Made by a program: the position numbers and the translations under genes. From positions 310,001-374,000 of the forward strand of contig JACKIK010000001.1 of assembly GCA_020638455.1 (NCBI GenBank): a stretch of 64,000 nt of DNA. Direction: 5' to 3'. Below are positions 41,494 through 51,614 of the stretch, piece by piece. The number at the start of each line of letters is the position of its first letter. The first letter of the stretch is position 1. The notes below the pieces were generated by a model. The model did not search any database, was not told the origin of the DNA, and saw only the letters and a program-made list of their open reading frames with translations. Origin of the DNA: Hyphomonas sp. GTDB taxonomy: Bacteria > Pseudomonadota > Alphaproteobacteria > Caulobacterales > Hyphomonadaceae.

Positions 41494-42374
41494 TATTGCC
41501 GGGCCCCTTGTGTCGGACTGGCGGCAGGACTCGTTTCATCACCGGCGGGAACGTCCGGCGCTGGCAGCGGTTCCGGGATGACCGGCGGAGGGATCAGCTG
41601 GACATAGCCCGCGCTGCCCTCGCTCATGGCATATTTCACGCGCCAGTCGCCGCTGGCCTTGCGCACTTCGCCGACGATCAGGCCGCGCGGGAAGGCGCCG
41701 CCTTCGGACGAGGTCAGGATGCGTTCGCCTTCGACAAAGTCGCTGCGCTCCGGCATGTCGGTCAGCGTGCCGCTATTGGTGTTGCCGCCATGCAGGATGG
41801 CGTGCACGCCGCTGACTTCGCCGATCACCGGTACGCGGCTGTTGAAGTCCGTCACCATCAGGATACGCGAGGAATGCTCGCCGAGCTGGATGACGCGGCC
41901 GACAAGGCCGCCTTCATTCATGGCGACCGAGCCCGGCTCGACGCCCTGCGCGCGGCCCGCATTGGCGAGCAGCGTCTGCGCAAACGGGCCTTCGCTTTCG
42001 GAGGTGATGCGCGCGGTCACGCCGCGCGGCGGCGGCTCGCCCATCAGGTTGAGCAGTTCTTCATAGGATTCAAGCCGCTCGGCCATGGAGATGGCGGCGG
42101 CCTTGTAGCGCGACAGGTCGCGGACCTCGGCCTCGAGTTCGTGGATGCGGCGGTCCTTCGCGGCCTGCCCCGAAATGCGCGACCACAGGCTGATCCGTTC
42201 GCCGCTGCCGAGACGGTCGCCGACGGAGGTGCGGACGGGATCGAAGGCGCCGCGGATCTGCGGGGCGGACTGCGCAATGATCAGGGCTGCAAAGGCGAAA
42301 ATGAACACGCCGAGGACGAGGCGCTTGGGCGAGCGCCGGGAGCCTCTTTGCCCTGTCCGGCCGGAGCGTGCCAT
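41493..42374 (-). CDS. mreC: Rod-shape-determining protein MreC
   Basis: A 293-residue protein with a basic N-terminal tail, one membrane anchor (residues 19-37), a coiled coil and two periplasmic beta domains. GVTARITSESEGPFAQTLLANAGRAQGVEPGSVAMNEGGLVGRV is the classical MreC core. The C-terminal 40 residues are Pro/Ala rich, which is common. MreC links MreB to PBP2 and RodA. It starts 38 bases after mreB and shares its transcript. Confidence 0.94.
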   Translation of the reverse strand: MARSGRTGQRGSRRSPKRLVLGVFIFAFAALIIAQSAPQIRGAFDPVRTSVGDRLGSGERISLWSRISGQAAKDRRIHELEAEVRDLSRYKAAAISMAERLESYEELLNLMGEPPPRGVTARITSESEGPFAQTLLANAGRAQGVEPGSVAMNEGGLVGRVIQLGEHSSRILMVTDFNSRVPVIGEVSGVHAILHGGNTNSGTLTDMPERSDFVEGERILTSSEGGAFPRGLIVGEVRKASGDWRVKYAMSEGSAGYVQLIPPPVIPEPLPAPDVPAGDETSPAASPTQGARQ

Positions 42375-42412
42375 CGGGAGATTCCTCTGCCTGTCCTTAG
42401 TGCGTCAGGTCC

Positions 42413-43453
42413 TCATACTTCGGGCGAGAGCACGTTGCGCATCTTGGTGAAGTTCTCGAGCACGTGCCCGCAGCCATTGACCACGCATTTCAGCGGATCG
42501 TCGGCGATCATGACCGGCAGCTGGGCCTGCTCGCGGATGACGGCGTCGAGGTTGCGCAGCAGGGCGCCGCCTCCCGTCAGCACGATGCCGCGATCCACGA
42601 TGTCAGCGGCCAGTTCCGGCGGCATCGCTTCGAGCGCGATCTTCACGGCGTCGATGATGTCGTTCACCGGTTCGCTGAGCGCGTCGGCGATCATTGCCTC
42701 ATTGATCTCGGTTTCCTTCGGCACGCCGTCCAGGGTGCCGCGCCCGCGGACGGTCAGCGACATGCCGGTGCCGTTCTCAGGCGGCTGGGCCGTGCCGATT
42801 TCCTTCTTGATCCGTTCGGCCGACATTTCGCCGATCAGGATCTTCTGCTCGCGGCGGAGATAATTGACGATCGCCTGGTCCATCTTGTCACCGCCGACGC
42901 GGACGGAACGGGAATAGACGATGCCGCCCAGCGACAGCACGGCGACTTCCGACGTGCCGCCGCCGATATCGACAACCATGGAGCCGGCCGGATCGTCGAT
43001 CGGCAGGCCGGCGCCGATGGCAGCGGCCATGGGCTCCTCGATCAGTTCGACCTGACGGGCACCGGCCGCGAGGGCCGACTGATGGATGGCGCGCCGCTCG
43101 ACGCTGGTGGCGGAGCTGGGCACGCAGATGATGATGAGAGGGGATACGAACGCCCGGCGGTTGTGAACCTTCCGGATGAAGTGCTTGATCATTTCCTCAG
43201 CGACTTCGAAGTCTGCGATCACGCCGTCGCGCATGGGGCGGATCGCCTCCATGTTGACCGGCGTCTTGCCGAGCATGTTCTTGGCCTGCTCGCCGACGGC
43301 ATAGACGATCTTGCGCCCGCCCTGCGTCATGTAGGCCACGACCGAGGGTTCATCGAGCTTGACGCCCTGTCCCTTCACATAGACCAGCGTATTCGCTGTC
43401 CCAAGGTCAATCGCCATGTCCGTGGACAGCATGCCGAGGAGGCTACCAATCAT
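42413..43453 (-). CDS. mreB: Rod-shape-determining actin homologue MreB
   Basis: A 346-residue actin-fold ATPase. DLGTANTLVYVKGQGV at residues 16-31 is phosphate-1, VVDIGGGTSEVAVLSLGG is phosphate-2, and GIVLTGGGALLRNLD is the adenosine motif. It forms membrane-bound filaments that guide side-wall synthesis. It is the first gene of the mreB-mreC-mreD-mrdA-rodA run. A CtrA-type box lies 89 bases upstream of its ATG, which would tie cell elongation to the cell cycle. Confidence 0.97.
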   Translation of the reverse strand: MIGSLLGMLSTDMAIDLGTANTLVYVKGQGVKLDEPSVVAYMTQGGRKIVYAVGEQAKNMLGKTPVNMEAIRPMRDGVIADFEVAEEMIKHFIRKVHNRRAFVSPLIIICVPSSATSVERRAIHQSALAAGARQVELIEEPMAAAIGAGLPIDDPAGSMVVDIGGGTSEVAVLSLGGIVYSRSVRVGGDKMDQAIVNYLRREQKILIGEMSAERIKKEIGTAQPPENGTGMSLTVRGRGTLDGVPKETEINEAMIADALSEPVNDIIDAVKIALEAMPPELAADIVDRGIVLTGGGALLRNLDAVIREQAQLPVMIADDPLKCVVNGCGHVLENFTKMRNVLSPEV

Positions 43454-43798
43454 GTCGTACCCGAGCTCTTTCTAGAGCGGCCGGCCTCCAGCGCCCGGCG
43501 CGCCTGTGCACTTCTTACACAGCCCCTCTACAGCAGATGCCGTTAACGTGGCTTTAATGCAAGGGAGACTTCGCAGATGAACGGTACGGTCCGTTCTTAA
43601 TACTCATCTGCATTGGTTTTATTGGAGATTCGCCGGACGGGACGCGCAGGCCCGAAATCTATTCGGTACGTCTCGTACACCAATGGTTAACAGGATATTG
43701 ACGGCTGTTAGGACGTGGCCGGCAGAGCCGCTCCGGGCGCTTCGGGTGGCTGGATGTGAAATGCTGCTGCGGGAGCCGGTTTCGGTGTCGTTTCCGGA
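43454..43798. other. 345-base intergenic region upstream of mreB
   Basis: This gap holds the mreB 5' region, a CtrA-type box at 43543-43557, a GATTC site (CcrM-type GANTC) at 43627-43631 and an isolated GTTAAC near 43686. The distal third, towards the glycosyltransferase stop, is GC-rich. No further gene, RNA or terminator hairpin was recognised. Confidence 0.5.
43543..43557. promoter_or_regulatory. CtrA-type box TTAA-N7-TTAA upstream of mreB
   Basis: The sequence TTAACGTGGCTTTAA is an exact TTAA-N7-TTAA match, the full CtrA recognition site known from Caulobacter and relatives. It lies 89 bases before the mreB start in a 345-base gap. The motif is symmetric, so it gives no strand, but mreB is the only gene leading away from it nearby. 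Confidence 0.65.
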
Positions 43799-45562
43799 TC
43801 AGTCCCGCGGCGACAGCCGGTAGAGCCGGCCCTCGCCGGCTTCAGGGCCGAGCGGCTGCAGCCAGCCCGGCACCTGTCCGTTGGCCAGCCCGGCCAGCAG
43901 GCCGTCCGGGTGAAGCTTCGAAAGGATCTTGTCTTCCGGTACGCCCGGACAATAGAGGACATAGTCTGCCCCGGCCTCCCGAAGCAGCGTGCCTGCCTCG
44001 GACGGCGGCGCGCTGAAAGCGGCCAGCGCGTCGCCGATTCCCGCCGCATCCCGGTGATAGTTGCCGCTGAGGACACGCTGGGGCGTATCGGCGAGGATCT
44101 GTCCGCCAAGATTGGCACCGGCAACAATTGTTCCGGGCGGCACGTCATTGAGCAGCCGGACCATCTGAGGCGTCAGACATCCGGCCATGGCGTCCGGTTC
44201 AGGCGGCACGACGGGCTCCAGCGCCAGGGCGGGCATCATCCACAGCATCGGGTTCGAGAGTGCCAGCGCCAGCAGATAGGCGACCTGGCTGCCCCGCCCC
44301 TGCCGGCCCTCGGCAAACACGTGCGCACACCACAGCGCCGTCGGCAGGACGGCGATCAGGTGCGCAAAGGCATAGAAGCGGATCTGGTACAGCACCAGCA
44401 GGACGGCGATGCCGAGCAGAGCCGCGAACAGGAGATTGGCGCGCACCTGCCGGCCCTTCGCGATGGCGAGCAGGGAAATGGTAAGGCCGACCACCGATGT
44501 GCCGAGCGCATAGGCGGCAAACCGCCAGCGATCCTCCGCCGGCGCCAGCAGCGGCCGCGCCTCGACGACATTGCCGAGCCAGAGCGTGCGCACGTCTTCC
44601 GGCAGCGCATCCAGCGGATTCTCGAGGCATTGCGGGGCCCCGAAAACGAAAAGAATCGCGCAGACAAGGGCGATCCCCGCCAGCACGGCGAAGCGCGCAT
44701 TGCGGTTGCGCTCCGGCAGCAAATATGCCCCCAACGCCAGCCCTGCCCCGCCGATCACACCGCCGCACAGGCTGACGATCGACAACGTGTCACAATACAC
44801 CGCGCCCCATTGCGACGGCGCCACCGTGGCGAAGAAGGAGACGGCTATGGTACCGGCAAAGGCGAGCCCGAACGCCACCGTGCCCTTGCGGGCCGCCGTG
44901 CCGGTCCACGCCCAGTCCAGCGCATGGAAGGCGCAGAGAACGCCGATAAAGGGATAGGTCTCCGCGCCGATGGCGACCGAAAGGCCGAGCATGATGCCGG
45001 ACAGCGCAAGCCGCGGCGCCCGCCGAAGCGGGTCGAGGCTCGCCCCGATGGCCACGGCCAGCAGGCCGAGCTGCAGGTTGTGGTGGTCGATGGATCCCGA
45101 GAGAAACCGGAAGTGCGCGAGGAAGACGGGCAGCGCCACGATCATGGTGAAGACGAGGACGGTGCCATTGCCGAGATGCCGCGCGCCAAGGATCAGCCCT
45201 GCCAGCACGATCAGCAGGCTGAGCGGCGGCCAGACGGAAATCGCCCACATCAGCGCGGTGTCCGACGACAGGAACAGGTCGAATACGGCATAGAGCGCGA
45301 GAATCGGAACATCCGGAATGCGGGACCAGTGCATCAGCGTGCCGCCCTCCGGCCCGAGACGGTACTGGTGCATGTCGAACCAGCCCTGCCCTGCCAGGAA
45401 GTCACGGATCTGGACGAGCCGCATGACGTCGTCGCCATCGGGGCCCGGATGACCGAAACGGCCATCGGCAAGGCTCCAGACCACAGCGCTCGCCAGGATG
45501 AGGCCGGCCAGGCCCAGCGCCCAGCGCCATGCGGCGCGGCTGATCGGGAAGTCCTCTGACAT
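43799..45562 (-). CDS. Multi-pass membrane protein, probable GT-C-type glycosyltransferase
   Basis: A 587-residue protein with about twelve membrane helices and a soluble C-terminal domain of about 130 residues. The first periplasmic loop holds PDGDDVMRLVQIRDFLAGQGWFD, an acidic motif reminiscent of GT-C glycosyltransferases and STT3-like enzymes, with HHNLQLGL further on. The C-terminal part has LREAGADYVLYCPG. It should use a lipid-linked sugar donor on the periplasmic side. The start at 45562 is an ATG; the frame is open 14 codons further to a TTG. It is divergent from a GT2 gene, 56 bases apart. Confidence 0.72.
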   Translation of the reverse strand: MSEDFPISRAAWRWALGLAGLILASAVVWSLADGRFGHPGPDGDDVMRLVQIRDFLAGQGWFDMHQYRLGPEGGTLMHWSRIPDVPILALYAVFDLFLSSDTALMWAISVWPPLSLLIVLAGLILGARHLGNGTVLVFTMIVALPVFLAHFRFLSGSIDHHNLQLGLLAVAIGASLDPLRRAPRLALSGIMLGLSVAIGAETYPFIGVLCAFHALDWAWTGTAARKGTVAFGLAFAGTIAVSFFATVAPSQWGAVYCDTLSIVSLCGGVIGGAGLALGAYLLPERNRNARFAVLAGIALVCAILFVFGAPQCLENPLDALPEDVRTLWLGNVVEARPLLAPAEDRWRFAAYALGTSVVGLTISLLAIAKGRQVRANLLFAALLGIAVLLVLYQIRFYAFAHLIAVLPTALWCAHVFAEGRQGRGSQVAYLLALALSNPMLWMMPALALEPVVPPEPDAMAGCLTPQMVRLLNDVPPGTIVAGANLGGQILADTPQRVLSGNYHRDAAGIGDALAAFSAPPSEAGTLLREAGADYVLYCPGVPEDKILSKLHPDGLLAGLANGQVPGWLQPLGPEAGEGRLYRLSPRD

Positions 45563-45618
45563 CGCAAACCTGAGCCGGTTGAGGGGAAAGGCAACCTTAA
45601 CCAAGCGCGGGTATAGGA

Positions 45619-46680
45619 ATGGCTAAGAATGAGAGAGAATTCGCAGCGGATTTCCGGATGGTGGAAGCAGACGTCAGGGGTATGAGCATTGCGGTGCTTC
45701 TGCCCTGCTACAATGAAGAGAAGTCCATTGCCGGCGTGGTGACCGGCTTTCGCGCCGCGCTGCCGGGCGCGCGCATCTATGTCTATGACAACAATTCCAG
45801 CGACGACACATCCGGCGAGGCAGCACGCGCCGGCGCCGTTGTCATTCCGTCCCGCCGCCAGGGCAAGGGCAATGTCGTGCGCCAGATGTTCGCCGATATC
45901 GAAGCCGATGTTTACCTGATGGCCGACGGCGACGGCACCTACGATCCGTCGGCGGCCCCCGATCTCATTCGCAAGCTGCTCGAGGACCGTTGCGACATGG
46001 TCGTCGGCACACGCCGCAATGTGAGGCAGGATGCCGGGCGCAACGGCCACGCCTTCGGCAACCGCCTGTTCAACCGCGTCTACCGCACCCTGTTCGGCAA
46101 CGATTTCTCGGACATCCTGTCCGGCTACCGCGCCTTCTCCAGGCGCTATGCCAAGAGTTTCCCGGCTTCGTCGCCCGGATTCGAGATCGAAACGGAAATG
46201 TCCGTACACGCCTCCATGCTGCGCCTGCCAGTCTCGGAGATCGAGTTCGACTACGGGCGCCGCGCCGAAGGTTCGGTCAGCAAGCTTTCCACGTTCCGCG
46301 ACGGTTGGCGGATCATGCGGATGATGGGCCTCCTGATGAAGGAAACGAAGCCCTTCGCCTTCTTCGGCATGATCAGCCTTGCTCTGTTTGCGGCTTGCGT
46401 CGCCTTTGCCGTACCGGTGCTCGCCGAATATCTCGATACCGGCCTCGTCACCCGCTACCCGACCTGGATCTTCTCCATGACGCTGCTGCTCGCCGCGATG
46501 ATGACTTTCATTGCCGGCGTGATCCTCGACTCGCTCGCCCGCGCGCGCATTGAGCAGAAGCGCATCCACTATCTCTCGATCCCGGCAGCGCGCGGCGAAC
46601 GTGTCCAGCTCGGCACCGAGCCCCTGCAGGAACGCCGTTCCGGCCGTCCGGGCTCGCCTGCCTACCGCGAGAGGGCCTGA
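45619..46680 (+). CDS. Family 2 glycosyltransferase, dolichyl/undecaprenyl-phosphate sugar synthase-like
   Basis: A 353-residue enzyme. The GT2 domain spans residues 23-240, with VLLPCYNEEKSIAGVV at the start, DNNSSDDT for nucleotide binding and the DGDGTYDP metal motif. Two membrane helices follow near 250-310. This layout resembles polyprenyl-phosphate sugar synthases that load a sugar onto a lipid carrier at the cytosolic face. The EamA-like gene begins three bases later, and the divergent GT-C-type gene could use the product, which suggests a three-gene glycan-modification unit. Confidence 0.9.
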   Translation: MAKNEREFAADFRMVEADVRGMSIAVLLPCYNEEKSIAGVVTGFRAALPGARIYVYDNNSSDDTSGEAARAGAVVIPSRRQGKGNVVRQMFADIEADVYLMADGDGTYDPSAAPDLIRKLLEDRCDMVVGTRRNVRQDAGRNGHAFGNRLFNRVYRTLFGNDFSDILSGYRAFSRRYAKSFPASSPGFEIETEMSVHASMLRLPVSEIEFDYGRRAEGSVSKLSTFRDGWRIMRMMGLLMKETKPFAFFGMISLALFAACVAFAVPVLAEYLDTGLVTRYPTWIFSMTLLLAAMMTFIAGVILDSLARARIEQKRIHYLSIPAARGERVQLGTEPLQERRSGRPGSPAYRERA

Positions 46681-46682
46681 TC

Positions 46683-47039
46683 ATGGGACGGCTCAGCCTG
46701 TCGACCCTCAGCCTCCTGATCTTCACACCGGTGCTGATCGCCGGCGGGCAGATCCTGTTCAAGCAGGCCGGTGCCCGCCTGCAGTCCAGCGGCGCGCCCT
46801 TTGCCTCGCTCGCCGCAGATCCGCGCTTTGTCGGCGCCGTGGCGATCTATGGCGCCGCGACGCTGCTCTGGGTGCAGGTCCTGCGCTCCGTCCCGCTGAC
46901 CTACGCCTACTCTTTCATGGCGCTGACCTATGTGATGGTGCCGCTGATGGCGGTGTTCTGGCTCGGCGAGACGCTCACCCTGCGCTACGCCCTCGGCGCC
47001 GGCCTCGTTGCCATCGGCCTGATCGTCATTCAGTCTTGA
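46683..47039 (+). CDS. Small EamA/SMR-like membrane protein (ArnE-like flippase subunit)
   Basis: A 118-residue protein with four membrane helices. LLIFTPVLIAGGQILFKQAG at the N-terminus and PLTYAYSFMALTYVMVPLMAVFWLGETL in the middle match the EamA/SMR-type fold. It follows the GT2 gene by three bases, so it may flip the lipid-linked sugar across the membrane as ArnE/ArnF do. A drug exporter role is less likely given the neighbours. Its stop precedes a terminator for the opposite-strand tRNA. Confidence 0.82.
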   Translation: MGRLSLSTLSLLIFTPVLIAGGQILFKQAGARLQSSGAPFASLAADPRFVGAVAIYGAATLLWVQVLRSVPLTYAYSFMALTYVMVPLMAVFWLGETLTLRYALGAGLVAIGLIVIQS

Positions 47040-47077
47040 CGGCCTCCGGGCCCCGCCGCCCACCATCCCCCTTCCCG

Positions 47078-47106
47078 CAAAAACAAAAGCCGCCCCGAAG
47101 AGCGGC
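47078..47106 (-). terminator. Rho-independent terminator for tRNA-Leu
   Basis: On the minus strand, GCCGCTC pairs with GGGCGGC around a TTCG tetraloop (one G-U wobble), followed by TTTTGTTTTTG. It lies 13 bases downstream of the tRNA 3' end. Confidence 0.88.
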
Positions 47107-47119
47107 CTGCTGCAGGAAT

Positions 47120-47202
47120 TGGTGCAGAAGAGGACTCGAACCTCCACGCCTTGCGGCACACGGACCTGAACCGTGCGCGTCTACCAATTCCGCCATCTGG
47201 GC
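47120..47202 (-). tRNA. tRNA-Leu(CAG), acceptor stem two bases short
   Basis: The minus strand folds into a leucine tRNA: D arm with GGCGGAATTGGTAGACGC, anticodon loop TTCAGGT (anticodon CAG) on a 5-bp stem, a long variable arm with GCC-GCAA-GGC, and the T arm GGAGG-TTCGAGT-CCTCT. The 3' CCA is encoded. The 5' acceptor strand reads GCCCAGA, but its partner reads TCTGC before ACCA in place of the expected TCTGGGC, so two G are missing. As given, the acceptor stem has only about five regular pairs. A promoter and a terminator frame it. It could be a pseudogene, a sequence error or a functional variant. CTG-decoding tRNA is needed in a GC-rich genome, so a second copy is expected if this one is defective. 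Confidence 0.85.
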
Positions 47203-47220
47203 ACGGGATCGGAAGGCGCG

Positions 47221-47249
47221 GATGTAATGGGATGGCGCTCGCCAGTCAA
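47221..47249 (-). promoter_or_regulatory. Sigma-70-type promoter of tRNA-Leu
   Basis: On the minus strand TTGACT (-35) and TACATC (-10) are separated by 17 bases. The -10 ends 18 bases upstream of the tRNA 5' end. Confidence 0.65.
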
Positions 47250-47555
47250 CGGGGAAACTGTAGGCGGGCGGGCCGGTCGAATGCCGGGCCTCGAGCAGCA
47301 GGGCCGGCGGCTGCAGCGGCAGACAGCGCCGTCAATTCCTGCGCGCTCTGCGGTCAATCCTGCACGGACAGGCCTGCCAAGGCCGGGGCGCGGCAAAAAA
47401 GCCCGCGATTCCGGTTGAACTCCGCACCATTCTTCCGGACAACAGGCATGGGCTGAACACCGGCTTGCGGCAGGGCATGCAACAATCCGGCCCGCATCAA
47501 TGCAGATAGGGGCATGCGATGCGTGCTTCTCACCTGCCGGGCAGAGGGCGTATTT
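47250..47555. other. Gap of about 300 bases between tRNA-Leu promoter and antiporter gene
   Basis: No gene or RNA was recognised in this GC-rich stretch. Small imperfect inverted repeats such as GGCCGGCGGC and CAGGCCTGCC are present without a T run. An ATG at 47514 opens the antiporter frame earlier than the start chosen here. Confidence 0.4.
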
Positions 47556-48842
47556 GTGCATCCAGCGGAGTTCTTCTTCCAGATCGCCCTCATTCTGATT
47601 GCGGCGCGGGTGTGCGCGGAAGTTGCCGTGCGGCTGGGTGCGCCGTCCGTCATCGGGGAACTGGCCGCCGGCCTCATTCTCGGCCCGAGCCTGCTCGGCA
47701 TCCTCGAACCGAACGAGATTATCCGGCTGCTCGCCGAAATCGGCATCATCCTCCTCCTGTTCGAAGCCGGCAGCGAATCCGATCTCGGCCGGCTGCTGCA
47801 TGCTGGCACGCGCTCGGCCGCGGTTGCCGTCAGCGGTTTCATCTTCCCGTTCGTCATGGCGTTTGCGCTCAGCTATTACGTCTTCCACCAGGCACTTCTG
47901 GTGGCTCTTTTCGTCGGCGGCACGCTGACGGCGACGAGCATCGGCATCACCGTGCGCATCCTGCAGGATGTCGGGCGGCAGAACAGCAAGGAGGGCGAGA
48001 TCGTCCTCGGCGCCGCGGTGCTCGACGATGTACTGGGCGTGCTGTTGCTGGCCATGCTGTATGACTTTTCGAAGTCCGGCCATGTCAGTCTGACCAATGT
48101 GGCGCGGGTGAGCGCCTTGATCAGCGTCTTTTTCGTCATTGCGCCGATTGCCGCAAAGCTGCTGGCCTTCATGATCAGCCGCTACAAGAACCGGGCACAG
48201 ACGCCGGGCCTTGTTGCCACAACGATCATTTCCCTCGTACTGATCTTCGCATGGATCGCGCACGCCGTTGGCGCGCCGGAACTTCTGGGCGGCTTTGCCG
48301 CCGGGCTGGCGCTGTCGCGGCGTTTCTTCCTCCCCTTCGGGGCGGCGCTGGCGCAGGACCACGAGTTTTCCGAGGAAGTGCAGCGGGACATGAAGCCGAT
48401 CGTGCAGCTGTTCACGCCGATCTTCTTCGTCGTCGTCGGCCTGTCGCTGGACCTGCGCGCGATCGACTGGAGCTCGCCCTATATCTGGGCCTTCTCGCTC
48501 AGCCTCGCAGCGCTGGCGATCATCGGCAAGATTGCCGGCGGCTACATCCTGATGACCGAGCACTGGCTGATGCGGACGGCAGTCGGCATGTCGATGGTGC
48601 CGCGCGGCGAGGTGGGCCTGATCTTCGCGGAGCTTGGCCGGACGACGGGCATCCTCGACCCGACGTCCTATGCGGCCCTGGTTCTGGTGATCGCCTACAC
48701 AACCCTGTTCTCGCCGTTCTGGATCAAGATGTTCTACCGCCTGTACGGGCACCGGCCGGAGCTTGCGCTCGAAGACGAGCTCGACGCAGGGCCGGACCCG
48801 CCACCGCGCGAGCCGGCGGAGACAGCAGCCCGATCGGACTAG
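47556..48842 (+). CDS. CPA2-family cation:proton antiporter (KefB/NapA-like)
   Basis: A 428-residue membrane protein with about twelve helices of the Na+/H+ exchanger fold. APSVIGELAAGLILGPSLLG, GIILLLFEAGSESDL and ALVLVIAYTTLFSP are conserved CPA2 elements; AVLDDVLGVLLLAML holds the paired aspartates of the ion site. There is no C-terminal TrkA-N domain. The chosen GTG at 47556 (mature start HPAEFFFQIAL) has an AGAGGG site eight bases upstream; the ATG at 47514 would add 14 residues but has a worse spacing. It would exchange Na+ or K+ for protons. Confidence 0.9.
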   Translation: MHPAEFFFQIALILIAARVCAEVAVRLGAPSVIGELAAGLILGPSLLGILEPNEIIRLLAEIGIILLLFEAGSESDLGRLLHAGTRSAAVAVSGFIFPFVMAFALSYYVFHQALLVALFVGGTLTATSIGITVRILQDVGRQNSKEGEIVLGAAVLDDVLGVLLLAMLYDFSKSGHVSLTNVARVSALISVFFVIAPIAAKLLAFMISRYKNRAQTPGLVATTIISLVLIFAWIAHAVGAPELLGGFAAGLALSRRFFLPFGAALAQDHEFSEEVQRDMKPIVQLFTPIFFVVVGLSLDLRAIDWSSPYIWAFSLSLAALAIIGKIAGGYILMTEHWLMRTAVGMSMVPRGEVGLIFAELGRTTGILDPTSYAALVLVIAYTTLFSPFWIKMFYRLYGHRPELALEDELDAGPDPPPREPAETAARSD

Positions 48843-48860
48843 GTATTCCTGAGGGGTGAA

Positions 48861-48936
48861 TGGTGGGCGGTAACGGGCTCGAACCGCTGACCCTCTCGGT
48901 GTAAACGAGATGCTCTACCAACTGAGCTAACCGCCC
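48861..48936 (-). tRNA. tRNA-Val(TAC)
   Basis: The minus strand folds as a standard 76-base tRNA with encoded CCA: acceptor GGGCGGT with ACCGCCC, D arm AGCTCAGTTGGTAGAGC, anticodon loop TTTACAC on the stem CTCGT/CGAGAG region, and T arm TCAGCGG-TTCGAGC-CCGTT. The anticodon is TAC, reading valine GTA/GTG. It lies downstream of lon on the same strand, after the lon terminator. Confidence 0.97.
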
Positions 48937-48966
48937 ATCCGCGCGCGTTCATGCCGGGCCTTGGGG

Positions 48967-49005
48967 CAAAAAGCAAGACGGCCGCCCCAGATGGAGCGGC
49001 CGTCT
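48967..49005 (-). terminator. Rho-independent terminator of lon
   Basis: On the minus strand AGACGGCCGC and GCGGCCGTCT form a perfect 10-bp stem with a ten-base loop, followed by TGCTTTTTGC. It begins 25 bases after the lon stop codon. Confidence 0.88.
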
Positions 49006-49029
49006 GCGATTTGGGATCGGGATTGACGA

Positions 49030-51450
<2,421 letters not shown>

Positions 51451-51540
51451 GTACATGCCTCCTTGAGTGTTATGGCCCCGTCTTGCGGCGACCATCGGAC
51501 CCTGCCGGCCAATCATGGCGGGAGTCGGGCGATGAGCTAG

Positions 51541-51569
51541 ATGTGGATTGCGCGGGGGGCGCGTTCAAC
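51541..51569 (-). promoter_or_regulatory. Candidate sigma-32-type promoter of lon
   Basis: On the minus strand GTTGAA and CCACAT are separated by 17 bases, resembling the alphaproteobacterial heat-shock form CTTGAA-N17-18-CYTATNT. It lies 91 bases upstream of the lon start. The match is partial, so the assignment rests partly on Lon being a heat-shock gene. Confidence 0.4.
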
Positions 51570-51614
51570 CCGGCGGGTGCGCAACAAAATTGTGAACTGC
51601 GTATCCGCCCGGAA

